Shown here: piece after piece, positions 33,337 to 42,485 of the stretch
Numbering within the stretch: the first letter of the stretch is position 1
Layout of the letters: every line of letters starts with the position of its first letter
Assembly: GCF_016862275.1 (NCBI RefSeq)
Contig: NZ_BOMQ01000061.1
Coordinates: 62,001 to 126,000 of the forward strand
Direction of reading: 5' to 3'
From: Actinoplanes nipponensis
GTDB lineage: Bacteria > Actinomycetota > Actinomycetes > Mycobacteriales > Micromonosporaceae
DNA: 64,000 nucleotides
Position numbers and translations under genes: made by a program
The notes under the pieces: generated by a model
Seen by the model: only the letters and a program-made list of their open reading frames with translations
Databases searched by the model: none
What the model was told of the DNA's origin: nothing

Positions 33337-34545
33337 GTGAGCGGCGCTGACCTCGACCTGATCGACCTGACCGATCCGCACACCTTCCAGCGCGACGACC
33401 TGCACGCGATGTGGCGGGCGTTCCGCGCCCGCGGCCCGGCCCACTGGCACCACCCACGGGGTGACGTGCCGGGTTTCTGGGTCCTGCCGCGCTACGCGGA
33501 CGCCCTGGCCGTCTACCGCGACGCCGAGCACTTCTCGTCAGAGGGCGGGACGGTCCTGACCACGCTGCTCGCCGGCGGCGACTCCGCGGCGGGCAAGATG
33601 CTCGAGGTCACCGACGGGGTGCGGCACCGCGAGATCAAGGCGGTCATGCAGCGTTCGTTCTCGCCCCGGGTGATCAGCCGGACCACCGAGCGGGTCCGGG
33701 AGCGGACCCGGCAGCTGATCGCCGAGGTGGCCGGCGCGGGCGCCTTCGACTTCGCCGCCCGGGTCGGCGAGGAACTGCCGATCAACACCATCGCCGACCT
33801 GATGGACCTGCCGACCGCCGACCGGCCGATGCTGCTGCGGTGCAACAAGCTGGCGCTCAGCTCCGACACGGGCACGACCACGCCGCTGGAGTCGATCGCC
33901 GCCCGCAACGAGATCCTGCTGTACTTCGCCGACCTCGTCGCGGCCCGGCGGCGCGACCCGGGCGACGACGTGGTGAGCGCGCTCGCCCACGCGACCGTCA
34001 ACGGCGCGCCGCTGCGCGAGGACGAGGTCGTCTACAACTGCTACAGCCTGATCATCGGCGGCGACGAGTCGAGCCGGGTGGCCGCCACCGGCACGGTGCT
34101 GGCCCTGGCCGGCCACCGCGACCAGTGGCAGGCGCTGCTCGACGGCTCCGTGGCGGTCGAGGCGGCGACCGAGGAGGCGCTGCGCTGGACCACGCCGGCC
34201 ATGCACTTCGGCCGCCGGGCGGCCACCGACGTCACCGTCGCCGGCGTGGACATCAGCGCCGGCGACATCGTGACCCTGTGGAACACGTCGGCCAACTTCG
34301 ACGAGACCGAGTTCCCGGAGCCGGAGCTGTTCCGCCTCGGGCGCCGGCCGAACCGGCACCTGGCCCTGGGGCACGGCCCGCACTTCTGCCTGGGCGCCTT
34401 CCTGGGCCGGGCGGAGCTGTCCGCCCTGCTGGGCTGCCTGCGGGAGCTGGTCGGCGGCATCGAGGTGACCGGCCCGCCGCGGCGCATCTACTCCAACTTC
34501 CTCTTCGGCTACAGCAGCCTGCCGGTGGAGTTCCGCGCCCGCTGA
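33337..34545 (+). CDS. Cytochrome P450 (A), I-helix GGDES type
   Basis: The 402-residue P450 (GTG 33337; a GTG 33 bases upstream is possible) has the ExxR helix in EEALRW, the heme segment GHGPHFCLGAFLGR and an I-helix reading LIIGGDESSRVAA in place of the common AGxET. GGxE(T/S) I-helices occur in P450s that hydroxylate carrier-bound amino acids in NRPS pathways. With the A-T didomain and type II thioesterase nearby, hydroxylation of a carrier-bound aromatic amino acid is a reasonable guess. It is divergent from the SDR operon and converges on the O-methyltransferase gene, with three bases between their stops. Confidence 0.9.
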   Translation: MSGADLDLIDLTDPHTFQRDDLHAMWRAFRARGPAHWHHPRGDVPGFWVLPRYADALAVYRDAEHFSSEGGTVLTTLLAGGDSAAGKMLEVTDGVRHREIKAVMQRSFSPRVISRTTERVRERTRQLIAEVAGAGAFDFAARVGEELPINTIADLMDLPTADRPMLLRCNKLALSSDTGTTTPLESIAARNEILLYFADLVAARRRDPGDDVVSALAHATVNGAPLREDEVVYNCYSLIIGGDESSRVAATGTVLALAGHRDQWQALLDGSVAVEAATEEALRWTTPAMHFGRRAATDVTVAGVDISAGDIVTLWNTSANFDETEFPEPELFRLGRRPNRHLALGHGPHFCLGAFLGRAELSALLGCLRELVGGIEVTGPPRRIYSNFLFGYSSLPVEFRAR

Positions 34546-34548
34546 GGC

Positions 34549-35565
34549 TCAACCCGCGGCGCGCATCTCGATGATCGAGCGGGGCGTGCCCGGGACCACG
34601 GAACCGACCGCCAGGCCGGCCGCCGTGCCCAGCGCGGCCAGCTCGTCGAGGGTGCGGTCGCGGCCCCGGACGAAGCAGAGCATCCGCAGGTCGCCCGCGG
34701 TGTCCGGGGCGTCGTTGCGGTCGTCGCCCAGGACCTCCTCCACGACCAGCACCCGGCCGCCCCCGGTGGCCGCCTCGGCGCAGCGCCGCAGGATGCGCAC
34801 GGCGTCCTCGTCGTCCCAGTCGTGCAGGACGCCGGAGAGCACGTAGCCGCCGGCGCCGGCGGGCAGCGGGTCGAAGAAGCTGCCGGCGTGGGCCTCGGCC
34901 CGGTGCTCCAGGCCGGCCGCGGCGATCGCCTGCCGGGCCCGCTCGGCCGGGCCGGCCAGGTCGACGACCGTCCCGCGCAGCCCCTCGTGGGCCCGCAGGA
35001 CAGCGATCAGCAGGCTGCCGTTGCCGCCGCCCACGTCCACGACGTGGCCGAGCTCGCCCCAGGGGTACGCGCCGGCCATGACGGCCGCGTCGCCCTCCAG
35101 CCGGGCGCCCATGAGGGCGTCGAACGACGCCGACCGGCCCGCGTCGGCGGACAGGTCGTCCCAGAACGAGCGGCCGAACTGCTGCGGGAACCCGGGCTCA
35201 CCGGTACGGACGGTGTGCAGCAGCTGGACCAGGGACAGGTCGGCGCGGCCGAGGGCGCCCTCCAGGTCGAGCCAGCGGCGCAGCCCGGCCGGGTCGTCGT
35301 CGCGGAGCTGGTCGCCCAGCGGCGTCAGACCGTACTCGCCGGTCGCGGCCCGGGTCAGCACCCCGGCGCTCACCAGGTGGCGCAGCAGGCGGCCCAGGGC
35401 GTCGGGATCGGCCTCCGCCGCCTTGGCCAGCGCCTCGGTGGTGCGCGTCCCGGCGGTGATGTGGTCGGCGAGCCGCAGCGTCGCCGCCACCCGGATGGCC
35501 ATCGGGGTCACCAGGTCGGCGGCCGCGTACAGCGGTCCACCCCAGCCGGTCGCGTCCGAAGTCAC
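34549..35565 (-). CDS. O-methyltransferase (acetylserotonin/hydroxyneurosporene type)
   Basis: The 338-residue protein starts at GTG 35565 behind GGAGG. It has an N-terminal helical dimerisation/winged part (LADHITAGTRTTEALAKA) and a C-terminal SAM domain with VVDVGGGNGSLLIAVL, SGVLHDWDDEDAVRIL and VLVVEEVL. This family methylates phenolic or enolic hydroxyls of small molecules. In this cluster it could methylate a 3- or 4-hydroxyl of the quinoline starter, by analogy with quinolobactin; that is inference. Confidence 0.88.
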   Translation of the reverse strand: MTSDATGWGGPLYAAADLVTPMAIRVAATLRLADHITAGTRTTEALAKAAEADPDALGRLLRHLVSAGVLTRAATGEYGLTPLGDQLRDDDPAGLRRWLDLEGALGRADLSLVQLLHTVRTGEPGFPQQFGRSFWDDLSADAGRSASFDALMGARLEGDAAVMAGAYPWGELGHVVDVGGGNGSLLIAVLRAHEGLRGTVVDLAGPAERARQAIAAAGLEHRAEAHAGSFFDPLPAGAGGYVLSGVLHDWDDEDAVRILRRCAEAATGGGRVLVVEEVLGDDRNDAPDTAGDLRMLCFVRGRDRTLDELAALGTAAGLAVGSVVPGTPRSIIEMRAAG

Positions 35566-35601
35566 AGCGCCTCCTTGCCGCACGGTCGGGCCGGACGGGC
35601 G

Positions 35602-36435
35602 TCACGCCTGCAGCATCCGGCACAGGAGCTGCGATCCGCCGCTCGCCCTGAGGGTACCGTCGAGCGATCGGGTCTCCGCCGTCCCGCTCAGCAGACCGGC
35701 GCCGGCGGCGGTGCCCCGGGCCGTCACCAGCAGGTAGTCCTCGGGCGGCGGCGGCTCGTGGAAGGCGACGTAGAGGTCGATGCTGGGGGCGACGAAGCGG
35801 GCGCCGCCCGGCAGGGCCCACGCGACGGCGGGCAGGATGCCGGTGTCGATGCTGATCACCTCCCGGCAGGCGTCCACCCAGGGGTCCTTGAAGTACGCGC
35901 GCGGCCGGAATTTCACCCAGCTGTGGATCTGCAGGCCCTCGGGCCGGCTGTGGTCGGCGACCCAGCGCAGCTCGAGGTTGCGCCAGAACCGCCCGGTGGC
36001 GGTGGCCGTCGTGGCGATCCTGTTGGCCACCGCCGGGTCCAGCACGATCTCGGCCATCTGCTCCGGCGGCGGCACCGGCGGCGGGTGGGACAGCCGGTGC
36101 TCGGGACCGGCGATGCCCTCGGCGACCGCCCACACCTGCGCGGTGAGCACGAGCCGCCCGTGCTGGGTGACCTCCACCGCCAGCGACTGCGCGCTGCGGG
36201 AGGTGTGCCGGTCCACCACCTCGATGTCCACGGCGTCGAAGCGGGCCCGGGACAGGTACTGGCAGCTGATGCTGGCCGGGCGCGGCAGGGAGGCGTGCGC
36301 GCCGGCCGCCCGCAGCGCGATGCTGGCCAGGTATCCGCCCACCGGCCCGACCAGGGCCCAGTCGGCGGAGACGTGGGCGCGGTAGCGGCCGTCGCCGACG
36401 CGTTCGACCGCGGTGTCGTCCTCCAGATCGCCCAC
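35602..36435 (-). CDS. Acyl-CoA thioesterase-like (hot-dog, TesB/4HBT_3-like) protein
   Basis: The 277-residue protein has two hot-dog halves: WALVGPVGGYLASIALRAAG and RPASISCQYLSRARF in the first, and HSWVKFRP, FVAPSIDLYVAFHEP and DGTLRASGGSQLL in the second. This is the TesB-like arrangement of thioesterases. It might release or edit acyl or aryl thioesters in the pathway. It lies 36 bp upstream of the O-methyltransferase on the same strand and is divergent from NRPS2. Confidence 0.75.
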   Translation of the reverse strand: MGDLEDDTAVERVGDGRYRAHVSADWALVGPVGGYLASIALRAAGAHASLPRPASISCQYLSRARFDAVDIEVVDRHTSRSAQSLAVEVTQHGRLVLTAQVWAVAEGIAGPEHRLSHPPPVPPPEQMAEIVLDPAVANRIATTATATGRFWRNLELRWVADHSRPEGLQIHSWVKFRPRAYFKDPWVDACREVISIDTGILPAVAWALPGGARFVAPSIDLYVAFHEPPPPEDYLLVTARGTAAGAGLLSGTAETRSLDGTLRASGGSQLLCRMLQA

Positions 36436-36668
36436 GGCGTTCGTCCCCGTCCGTCGTCGGATCCGCGGTCGCGGCAGCGCGCGACCAACTGCGCGACTTC
36501 CTCACTCGGACACCCGCCGGTGCGGCCGGGCCGTCCGCCCGGGACGCTACGTGAAGCCGGCGCCGGGAGCGAGCGGCCCGGCGGCCTGCGGGACGGGCCA
36601 ACGCGACCGCTTGCGACCGCCGGTCGGCTCACGCCATCGTGGCATCGACCTTGCCGCGGCCCCGAGGC

Positions 36669-36710
36669 CGGCCGATCCACCTGCGCCGATCCACCTGCAT
36701 CGATCCACCC
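36669..36710. repeat. Three 14-bp repeats, candidate operator before NRPS2
   Basis: Three consecutive 14-bp units end in CGATCCACCT, CGATCCACCT and CGATCCACCC (36669-36682, 36683-36696, 36697-36710). The core matches the two-copy array at 33168-33197, and in both arrays the last unit ends in CCACCC. They lie in the 417-bp gap between the divergent thioesterase-like gene and NRPS2. No coding signal is seen in the gap. Confidence 0.65.
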
Positions 36711-36852
36711 GCACAGTGGCGAGTCGGCGAGTGTACTGCGTCAGCCGGTTCGGTGCCCCGGTGACAGCTGGACGCGCGAGAGCCTCGGGGGTGGTCGTGG
36801 ACGACGTTCGAGAGCCGTTGCCCGGCAGCGAGCTCGCCGGGGAGGACGGGCA

Positions 36853-39800
36853 GTGACAGAACACAGCGCGAGCGCACACCCCGCGGAGCTGGTCGACCGG
36901 CTCGAGGCGGCCGGCGTGCACCTGTGGGCGGCGGACGGCCAGCTGCGGTTCCGCGCTCCGCGCGGCGCGCTCGGCGAGGACGACCGGGCCGAGCTGCGCC
37001 GGCTGCGGCCGGCCCTGCTCGAGTACCTGCGCGAGGACGTCGACCAGACGCTGCTCGTCGCCGAGCCGGACCGTGCCGGCGACCCCTTCCCGCTCACCGA
37101 CGTGCAGAGCGCCTATCTGCTGGGGCGCAACGAGGGCCTGGACTACGGCGGCGTGGGCTGCCAGGTCTACCTCGAGGCCGACCTGGCCGACGCGGACCCG
37201 GGCCGGCTGTCGCAGGCGTGGCAGCAGCTGATCGACCGGCACCCGATGCTGCGGGCGGTGGTCGACGAGCGCGGCCACCAGCAGGTGCTGCCCGAGACCC
37301 CGCGCTACGAGATCCCGGTCCGCGACCTGCGGTCCGCGTCCGGGGCGGCGGCGGCGGACGAGGTGGCGGCGGTACGGCGGGAGATGGCCCGGCGCTCGTA
37401 CGAGCCCGGCCGGTGGCCGATGTTCGACGTGCGCCTGTCGCAGACGGCCGGGCGGTCGGTGCTGCACGTCTCCTTCGACCTGCTGATCGCCGACTTCATG
37501 AGCGTGCAGCTGCTGCTCGACGAGCTGCACCGGGTCTACCACCGTCCCGGCGAGCCACTGCCGGCGCTGGACGTCACGTTCCGCGACTACCTGGCCGCCC
37601 AGCAGCGCCTGCGCGACCGCCGCGGCTACCGGCGCGCGCACGACTACTGGTGGCAGCGGATCGACGAGCTGCCGCCGGCGCCGAAGCTGCCGCTGCGCTC
37701 CGACGTGGCCAAGCGCGGGCACGCCGAGTTCCGCCGGTGGGAGACGCGGCTCGCGCCGGACCAGTGGCGGCGGCTCCAGGAGCTGACCGCCGGCCACGGG
37801 CTGACCCCGTCGGGCGTGGTCCTCGGCGCCTACGCGGAGACGATCAGCCGCTGGACCGCGCAGGACGGCTTCACGCTCGGCGTCACCATGCTCAACCGCC
37901 TGCCCGTGCACCCGCGGATCGACCAGATCGTCGGCGACTTCACCTCCGTGGACCTGCTGGAGGTCCGGCCGCGGCCGGAGCACACCTTCGCCGGCGCGGC
38001 CAAGGCGCTGCAGGCGCAGCTGTGGGCCGACATGGACCACCGGGCCTGCTCCGGCATCGAGGTGCTGCGCGAGCTCGGCTCCCGCCGGGGGCGGGCCGAG
38101 GCGCTGATGCCGGTGGTGTTCACCAGCGCCATCGCGCTCGACAACCGGGAGCCGGAGTTCTGGCGCGACGCCACCCTGGTGCACGGGCTCACCCAGACCC
38201 CGCAGGTGTGGATCGACTGTCAGGCGCTGGTCGCCAACGGGTCGCTGATCGTCAACTGGGACGTCCGGGAGGGAGTGTTCCCGGACGGGCTGATCGAGGA
38301 CATGTTCGACGCCTTCGCGCGGCTGCTGCACGGCCTGGCGGACGACCCCGGCTGCTGGGAGCGGCCGGCGTCCGTACCGCTGCCGGCCGGGCAGGCCGAG
38401 CGCCGCCGGGCCGCGAACGCCACCGACGTCCCCGGCCTTCCGGCGCACCGGCTGCTGCACGAGCCGCTGGTGGAGCAGGCCCTGCGGGCGCCGGAGCTGA
38501 CCGCGCTGGCCGGCTCCTGGGGCTCGATGACCTACGAGGAGCTGCTGCGCCGCGCGGTGGGCGTCGCCGTCGAGCTCGGCGAGGCCGGGCCGGGCGCCAC
38601 CACCCCGGTCGCGGTGATCACCGATCGCGGGCCGGGCCAGCTCGCCGCCGTGCTCGGCGTGCTGCTCAGCGGGGCGCCGTACCTGCCGATCGACACCAAC
38701 CAGCCGGCCGTGCGGCGCGACCGCATGCTGGCCGACGCCGGGGTGACCACGGTGGTGACCCAGGAACACCTGCGCGACGGGTCGTCCTGGCCGGAGGGCC
38801 TGCGGGTGGTGGTCGTCGACGAGACCGGCGGCGGCGCGGCGGAGGTGGACCTCGCGGCGTTCTGCCGCGCGGCGCTCGCCCGGCCCGCCGCCGACCTCGC
38901 GTACGTGATCTACACGTCCGGCTCGACCGGCTCGCCGAAGGGCGTCCAGATCAGCCACCGCGGCGCCCTGACCACCATCGAGGACATGAACCGGCGCTTC
39001 GGCGTCGGCGCCGGCGCCGGCGACCGGATCCTGGGACTGACCAACCTCGGCTTCGACCTGTCGGTCTACGACATGTTCGGGCCGCTGGCCGTCGGCGGCT
39101 GCCTGGTCGTGCCCGATCACGACCAGCGCGGCATGCCGGCGCACTGGGCCGAGCTGATCGCCGCGCACCGGGTGACCATCTGGAACTCGGTGCCGGCGCA
39201 CCTGCAGATGATGGCCGACTTCCTGGCCACCGCGAGCGCCGACGTCTCGTCGCTGCGGCTGGCGCTGCTGTCCGGCGACTGGATCCCGGTGAACCTGCCC
39301 GAGCGGATCCGCCGGTTCGTGCCGGAGCTGGAACTGATCAGCCTCGGCGGCGCCACCGAGGGGTCGATCTGGTCGATCAGCTACCCGATCGGCGCGGTCG
39401 ACCCGGGATGGCGCAGCATCCCGTACGGCAAGCCGCTGGCCAACCAGCACATGTACGTCCTCGACCGGCGCTGGCGGGAGTGCCCCGACGGGGTCCCCGG
39501 CGAGATCTTCATCGGGGGCGCCGGCGTCGCCCTCGGTTACCTCGGCGACCCGGTCCGCACGGCCGAGCGGTTCGTGGCGCACCCGGACACCGGGGAGCGG
39601 CTCTACCGCACCGGGGACCTCGGCCGCTACCTGCCCGACGGCGCCATCGAGTTCCTGGGCCGCCAGGACAACCAGGTCAAGATCCGGGGTCACCGGATCG
39701 AGCTGGCCGAGGTGGAGGCGGCGCTGATCGCCGACCGGCAGGTGGCCGGCGCGGCCGTGATCGTCGACGACGTCTCGCGGACGGACCGCCGGCTGGTGGC

Positions 39801-41409
39801 CTTCGTCGAGCCCGGCACCCGGGCCGACCGCGACGGCGCCGACGTCGGCGCGGTCGCCGCCGAGGCCGCCGCCGCGGTGGGGGAGCGGAGCACCGCCGGC
39901 GTCGACCGGGCCGAGTACGTCGCCTACCTGCGCCGCCTGGACGACATCGCGCTGCTGTCCATGCTGCGGACCTTCCAGCACGCCGGGCTGTTCTCCGGCC
40001 CGCGGGAGGTCCACTCCACGGCCGAGATCATCACCCGGACCGGGGCGCCGCCGCGGCACCACCGGGTGGTCCGCCGCTGGGTGCGCGCGCTGGCCGAGCA
40101 CGGCCTGCTGATCCTCCAGGACGCCGACCGCTACCGGGCGGAGCTGCGGGTCGAACCGGCCACCGTCGAGGCGGCCTGGCGGGAGGTGGACGACCTGGTC
40201 GCCCGCCTGGACCCGGCCTCGGCCAAGGTGCACGACTACTTCAAGGCGTGCACCGGGAGCCTGCCGGAGGTGCTGCGCAGCGAGGGCGCCGACGCGGTGC
40301 AGCTGCTGTTCCCGGAAGGGCGCGTGGACATCGGCGAGTCGCTGTACAACGTGACGCTGTTCAACCGCTGGGCGAACAGGATCCTCGCCGAGGCGATCGC
40401 CACCATCGCCCGGTCGAGCGCCAAGCCGTTCCGCGTGCTGGAGGTCGGCGCCGGCGTCGGCGGCACCAGCCTGGACGTCATCCCGGCGCTGGCCGGATCC
40501 GACGTCGAGTACGTGTTCACCGACCTGTCCCAGTTCTTCCTCAACAAGGCCAAGGAGTCCTTCGCGGAGTACCCCTGGGTGCGCTACGCCACCCTGGACA
40601 TCGACACCGACTTCCGCGCGCAGGGCTTCTCGCCCAACTCGTTCGACGCCGTCATCCTCGGCGACGTCTTCCACGCGACGAAGAACGTCGGCCACAGCGT
40701 CGAGGCGCTGCGCGAGCTGCTGGCCCCGGGCGGCTGGCTGCTGTTCGCCGAGATGACCCGGGACCACTACCAGATCATGACCTCGATGGAGCTGATGCTC
40801 ACCGACGGCCGCGCCGAGGACTTCACCGACCTGCGGCACGGGCGCGACCAGACGTTCGTGGCCCACTCGGACTGGCTGGCGCTGCTCGGCGACGACCTGG
40901 TGTTCGCGCTGCCGGAGGAGCGGGACGTCTTCACCGAGATCGGCCTGCACGTCTACGCCTGCCAGGTCAAGGCCGACCGGGTGCCGCTGCGCCCCCAGGA
41001 GGTCATCGACGCGGCCGCCCGGCGGCTGCCGGCCGTGATGGTGCCCGGCGTGGTGCAGATCCTCGACCGCCTCCCGCTGACCGCCAACGGCAAGGTCGAC
41101 CGGGACCGGCTGCGCGGCCTGGTCCCGCGGTCGAGCGGCACGGCCGAGCCGACGGCCGACGAGCCGGTCGACGACCTGGAACGCCGGCTCGCGGCCTTCT
41201 ACTGCCAGGTCCTCGACCTGCCGGCGGTCGGCCGCTCGGCCGGCTTCTACGACCTGGGCGGCGACTCGCTGATCGCCTCGCAACTGGCCGGGCTGCTGAT
41301 CGAGCACGTCCCCGAGGCCGGCCCGATGTCGTACAACGCGCTGCTGCGGGTGCTGCTGGAAGGCCCGTCCGTGATGGCCCTGGCCGCGCAACTGCGGGAA
41401 GGCCCATGA
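36853..41409 (+). CDS. NRPS2: docking - heterocyclisation - adenylation(Cys) with embedded methyltransferase - carrier
   Basis: The 1518-residue protein (GTG 36853, GGGAGG upstream) starts with a TubC-type docking domain (about 10-60). A heterocyclisation domain follows with the Cy motif DLLIADFMS (209-217). Its adenylation domain (A3 YTSGSTGSPKG at about 690; LGGATEGSIWSI) has the same cysteine code as NRPS1, D-L-Y-N-L-S-L-I-W. A methyltransferase of roughly 380 residues is inserted late in it, with SAM motif VLEVGAGVGGTS at about 1195-1206. The carrier Ser is in LGGDSLIASQL (about 1473). No thioesterase domain follows. It should add the second Cys heterocycle; the methyltransferase may methylate carbon or nitrogen, as in PchF. 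The reductase and thioesterase genes are translationally coupled. Confidence 0.93.
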   Translation: MTEHSASAHPAELVDRLEAAGVHLWAADGQLRFRAPRGALGEDDRAELRRLRPALLEYLREDVDQTLLVAEPDRAGDPFPLTDVQSAYLLGRNEGLDYGGVGCQVYLEADLADADPGRLSQAWQQLIDRHPMLRAVVDERGHQQVLPETPRYEIPVRDLRSASGAAAADEVAAVRREMARRSYEPGRWPMFDVRLSQTAGRSVLHVSFDLLIADFMSVQLLLDELHRVYHRPGEPLPALDVTFRDYLAAQQRLRDRRGYRRAHDYWWQRIDELPPAPKLPLRSDVAKRGHAEFRRWETRLAPDQWRRLQELTAGHGLTPSGVVLGAYAETISRWTAQDGFTLGVTMLNRLPVHPRIDQIVGDFTSVDLLEVRPRPEHTFAGAAKALQAQLWADMDHRACSGIEVLRELGSRRGRAEALMPVVFTSAIALDNREPEFWRDATLVHGLTQTPQVWIDCQALVANGSLIVNWDVREGVFPDGLIEDMFDAFARLLHGLADDPGCWERPASVPLPAGQAERRRAANATDVPGLPAHRLLHEPLVEQALRAPELTALAGSWGSMTYEELLRRAVGVAVELGEAGPGATTPVAVITDRGPGQLAAVLGVLLSGAPYLPIDTNQPAVRRDRMLADAGVTTVVTQEHLRDGSSWPEGLRVVVVDETGGGAAEVDLAAFCRAALARPAADLAYVIYTSGSTGSPKGVQISHRGALTTIEDMNRRFGVGAGAGDRILGLTNLGFDLSVYDMFGPLAVGGCLVVPDHDQRGMPAHWAELIAAHRVTIWNSVPAHLQMMADFLATASADVSSLRLALLSGDWIPVNLPERIRRFVPELELISLGGATEGSIWSISYPIGAVDPGWRSIPYGKPLANQHMYVLDRRWRECPDGVPGEIFIGGAGVALGYLGDPVRTAERFVAHPDTGERLYRTGDLGRYLPDGAIEFLGRQDNQVKIRGHRIELAEVEAALIADRQVAGAAVIVDDVSRTDRRLVAFVEPGTRADRDGADVGAVAAEAAAAVGERSTAGVDRAEYVAYLRRLDDIALLSMLRTFQHAGLFSGPREVHSTAEIITRTGAPPRHHRVVRRWVRALAEHGLLILQDADRYRAELRVEPATVEAAWREVDDLVARLDPASAKVHDYFKACTGSLPEVLRSEGADAVQLLFPEGRVDIGESLYNVTLFNRWANRILAEAIATIARSSAKPFRVLEVGAGVGGTSLDVIPALAGSDVEYVFTDLSQFFLNKAKESFAEYPWVRYATLDIDTDFRAQGFSPNSFDAVILGDVFHATKNVGHSVEALRELLAPGGWLLFAEMTRDHYQIMTSMELMLTDGRAEDFTDLRHGRDQTFVAHSDWLALLGDDLVFALPEERDVFTEIGLHVYACQVKADRVPLRPQEVIDAAARRLPAVMVPGVVQILDRLPLTANGKVDRDRLRGLVPRSSGTAEPTADEPVDDLERRLAAFYCQVLDLPAVGRSAGFYDLGGDSLIASQLAGLLIEHVPEAGPMSYNALLRVLLEGPSVMALAAQLREGP

Positions 41410-42485
41410 CCGCGATCGGTGTGATCGGCGGGTACGGGTCCGTCGGGCGCGCGACCGTGGCGCAGCTGCGGGCGTGGGGCCTGGGACCGGTCGTGGTCGC
41501 CGGCCGGGACCCGGCGCGGGCGGAGGTCGCCGTCGACCTCGGTGAGCCCGCCGCGGTGCGACGCTTCCTGGGCTCCGTACGGCTGGTCGTGAACTGCACC
41601 GCCGCGCCGCCGGAGAGCCGGGCGGAGCTGGCCCGGGCGGCCGCGGCCGCCGGTGTGCCCTACGTCGACCCGGGCGGCGACGAGCCGGTCCACGACCTGC
41701 TCGCGGGCGTCGAGCTGGCCGCGCCGGTGGTGCTGTCGGCCGGCATGCTGCCCGGCCTGACCGGACTGCTGCCGCGCCGGCTGGTGGAGGATCCCGGCGG
41801 CCGGCTGGTCTGCTACGCGGGCGGGCAGGACCGGTTCTCCCTCGGCGGGGCCGCCGACTACCTGGCCGTGGTGCACGGATCGGCCGGGCGCACCTTCGCC
41901 GTGTGGCGCGACGGGTCGCGAGTGGAACGGGCCGGCGCGCCCGCCCTCGAAGGCACGGTCCCGTACTTCTCCGAGCAGGCCAGCGGCGTGCCGTACCTGA
42001 GCCCGGAGATGGAACGGGTGGCGCGTCACCTCGGGCTCGCCGAACTGGTCTTCTACACCGTCTTCCCGGGCGCCCGGCTGCGCGAGACGCTGGCCGCCGC
42101 CCGCACGGGCGCGGTGGGCCCGGCGGACGTGGTCCGGGCCAGCGAGCTCGACCTGTTCGGCCGCAGCCGCTACCAGCGGCTGGTGTTCCAGCTGCGCGAC
42201 GACCCGGCGCTGCCCACGCTGATCCTGTCGGGCCGCGGCTCCAGCGAACTCACCGGGGCGACCGCGGCGCTGACGGCCCGGGCCGTGCTCGACGGCGCGG
42301 TCCCACCCGGGCGGCACTTCGCCGCCGACGTGCTCGACCCGGAGTGGGCGTGCGACCGGCTGGAGACGGCCGACGCCGTCACCGAGCTGCGGACGGTCGA
42401 CGGCCGGACCGCTTCCCGCGTGCCGGCCGGCCCGCGCGACGCGGTGGAGGACGACGCGGAGGGCATGGAGGAGGGCGCGCTATGA
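41406..42485 (+). CDS. Saccharopine-dehydrogenase-like NAD(P) oxidoreductase, candidate thiazoline reductase
   Basis: The 359-residue protein overlaps the NRPS2 stop by ATGA. The N-terminus is a dinucleotide-binding motif, GVIGGYGSVGRATVAQL, followed by LVVNCTAAPPES and AAGVPYVDPGGDEP, the pattern of saccharopine-dehydrogenase-like enzymes. PchG and Irp3 thiazolinyl imine reductases have a different (GFO/IDH-like) sequence, so this is not a direct homologue. Tight coupling to a Cys-heterocyclising NRPS suggests reduction of a thiazoline C=N or another opine-like reduction. The role is inferred from position. Confidence 0.75.
   Translation: MTAIGVIGGYGSVGRATVAQLRAWGLGPVVVAGRDPARAEVAVDLGEPAAVRRFLGSVRLVVNCTAAPPESRAELARAAAAAGVPYVDPGGDEPVHDLLAGVELAAPVVLSAGMLPGLTGLLPRRLVEDPGGRLVCYAGGQDRFSLGGAADYLAVVHGSAGRTFAVWRDGSRVERAGAPALEGTVPYFSEQASGVPYLSPEMERVARHLGLAELVFYTVFPGARLRETLAAARTGAVGPADVVRASELDLFGRSRYQRLVFQLRDDPALPTLILSGRGSSELTGATAALTARAVLDGAVPPGRHFAADVLDPEWACDRLETADAVTELRTVDGRTASRVPAGPRDAVEDDAEGMEEGAL

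Noticed and set aside
30464..36852. Iron-responsive (IdeR/DmdR) boxes expected for a siderophore cluster
   Set aside because: I see no sequence near the TTAGGTTAGGCTCACCTAA consensus in the intergenic regions, and no siderophore uptake genes in the window, so iron control is not supported.
36547..41391. A 1600-codon open frame on the minus strand opposite NRPS2
   Set aside because: It is antisense to a well-supported NRPS, has no domain-like sequence and reflects the third-position GC bias of the real gene.
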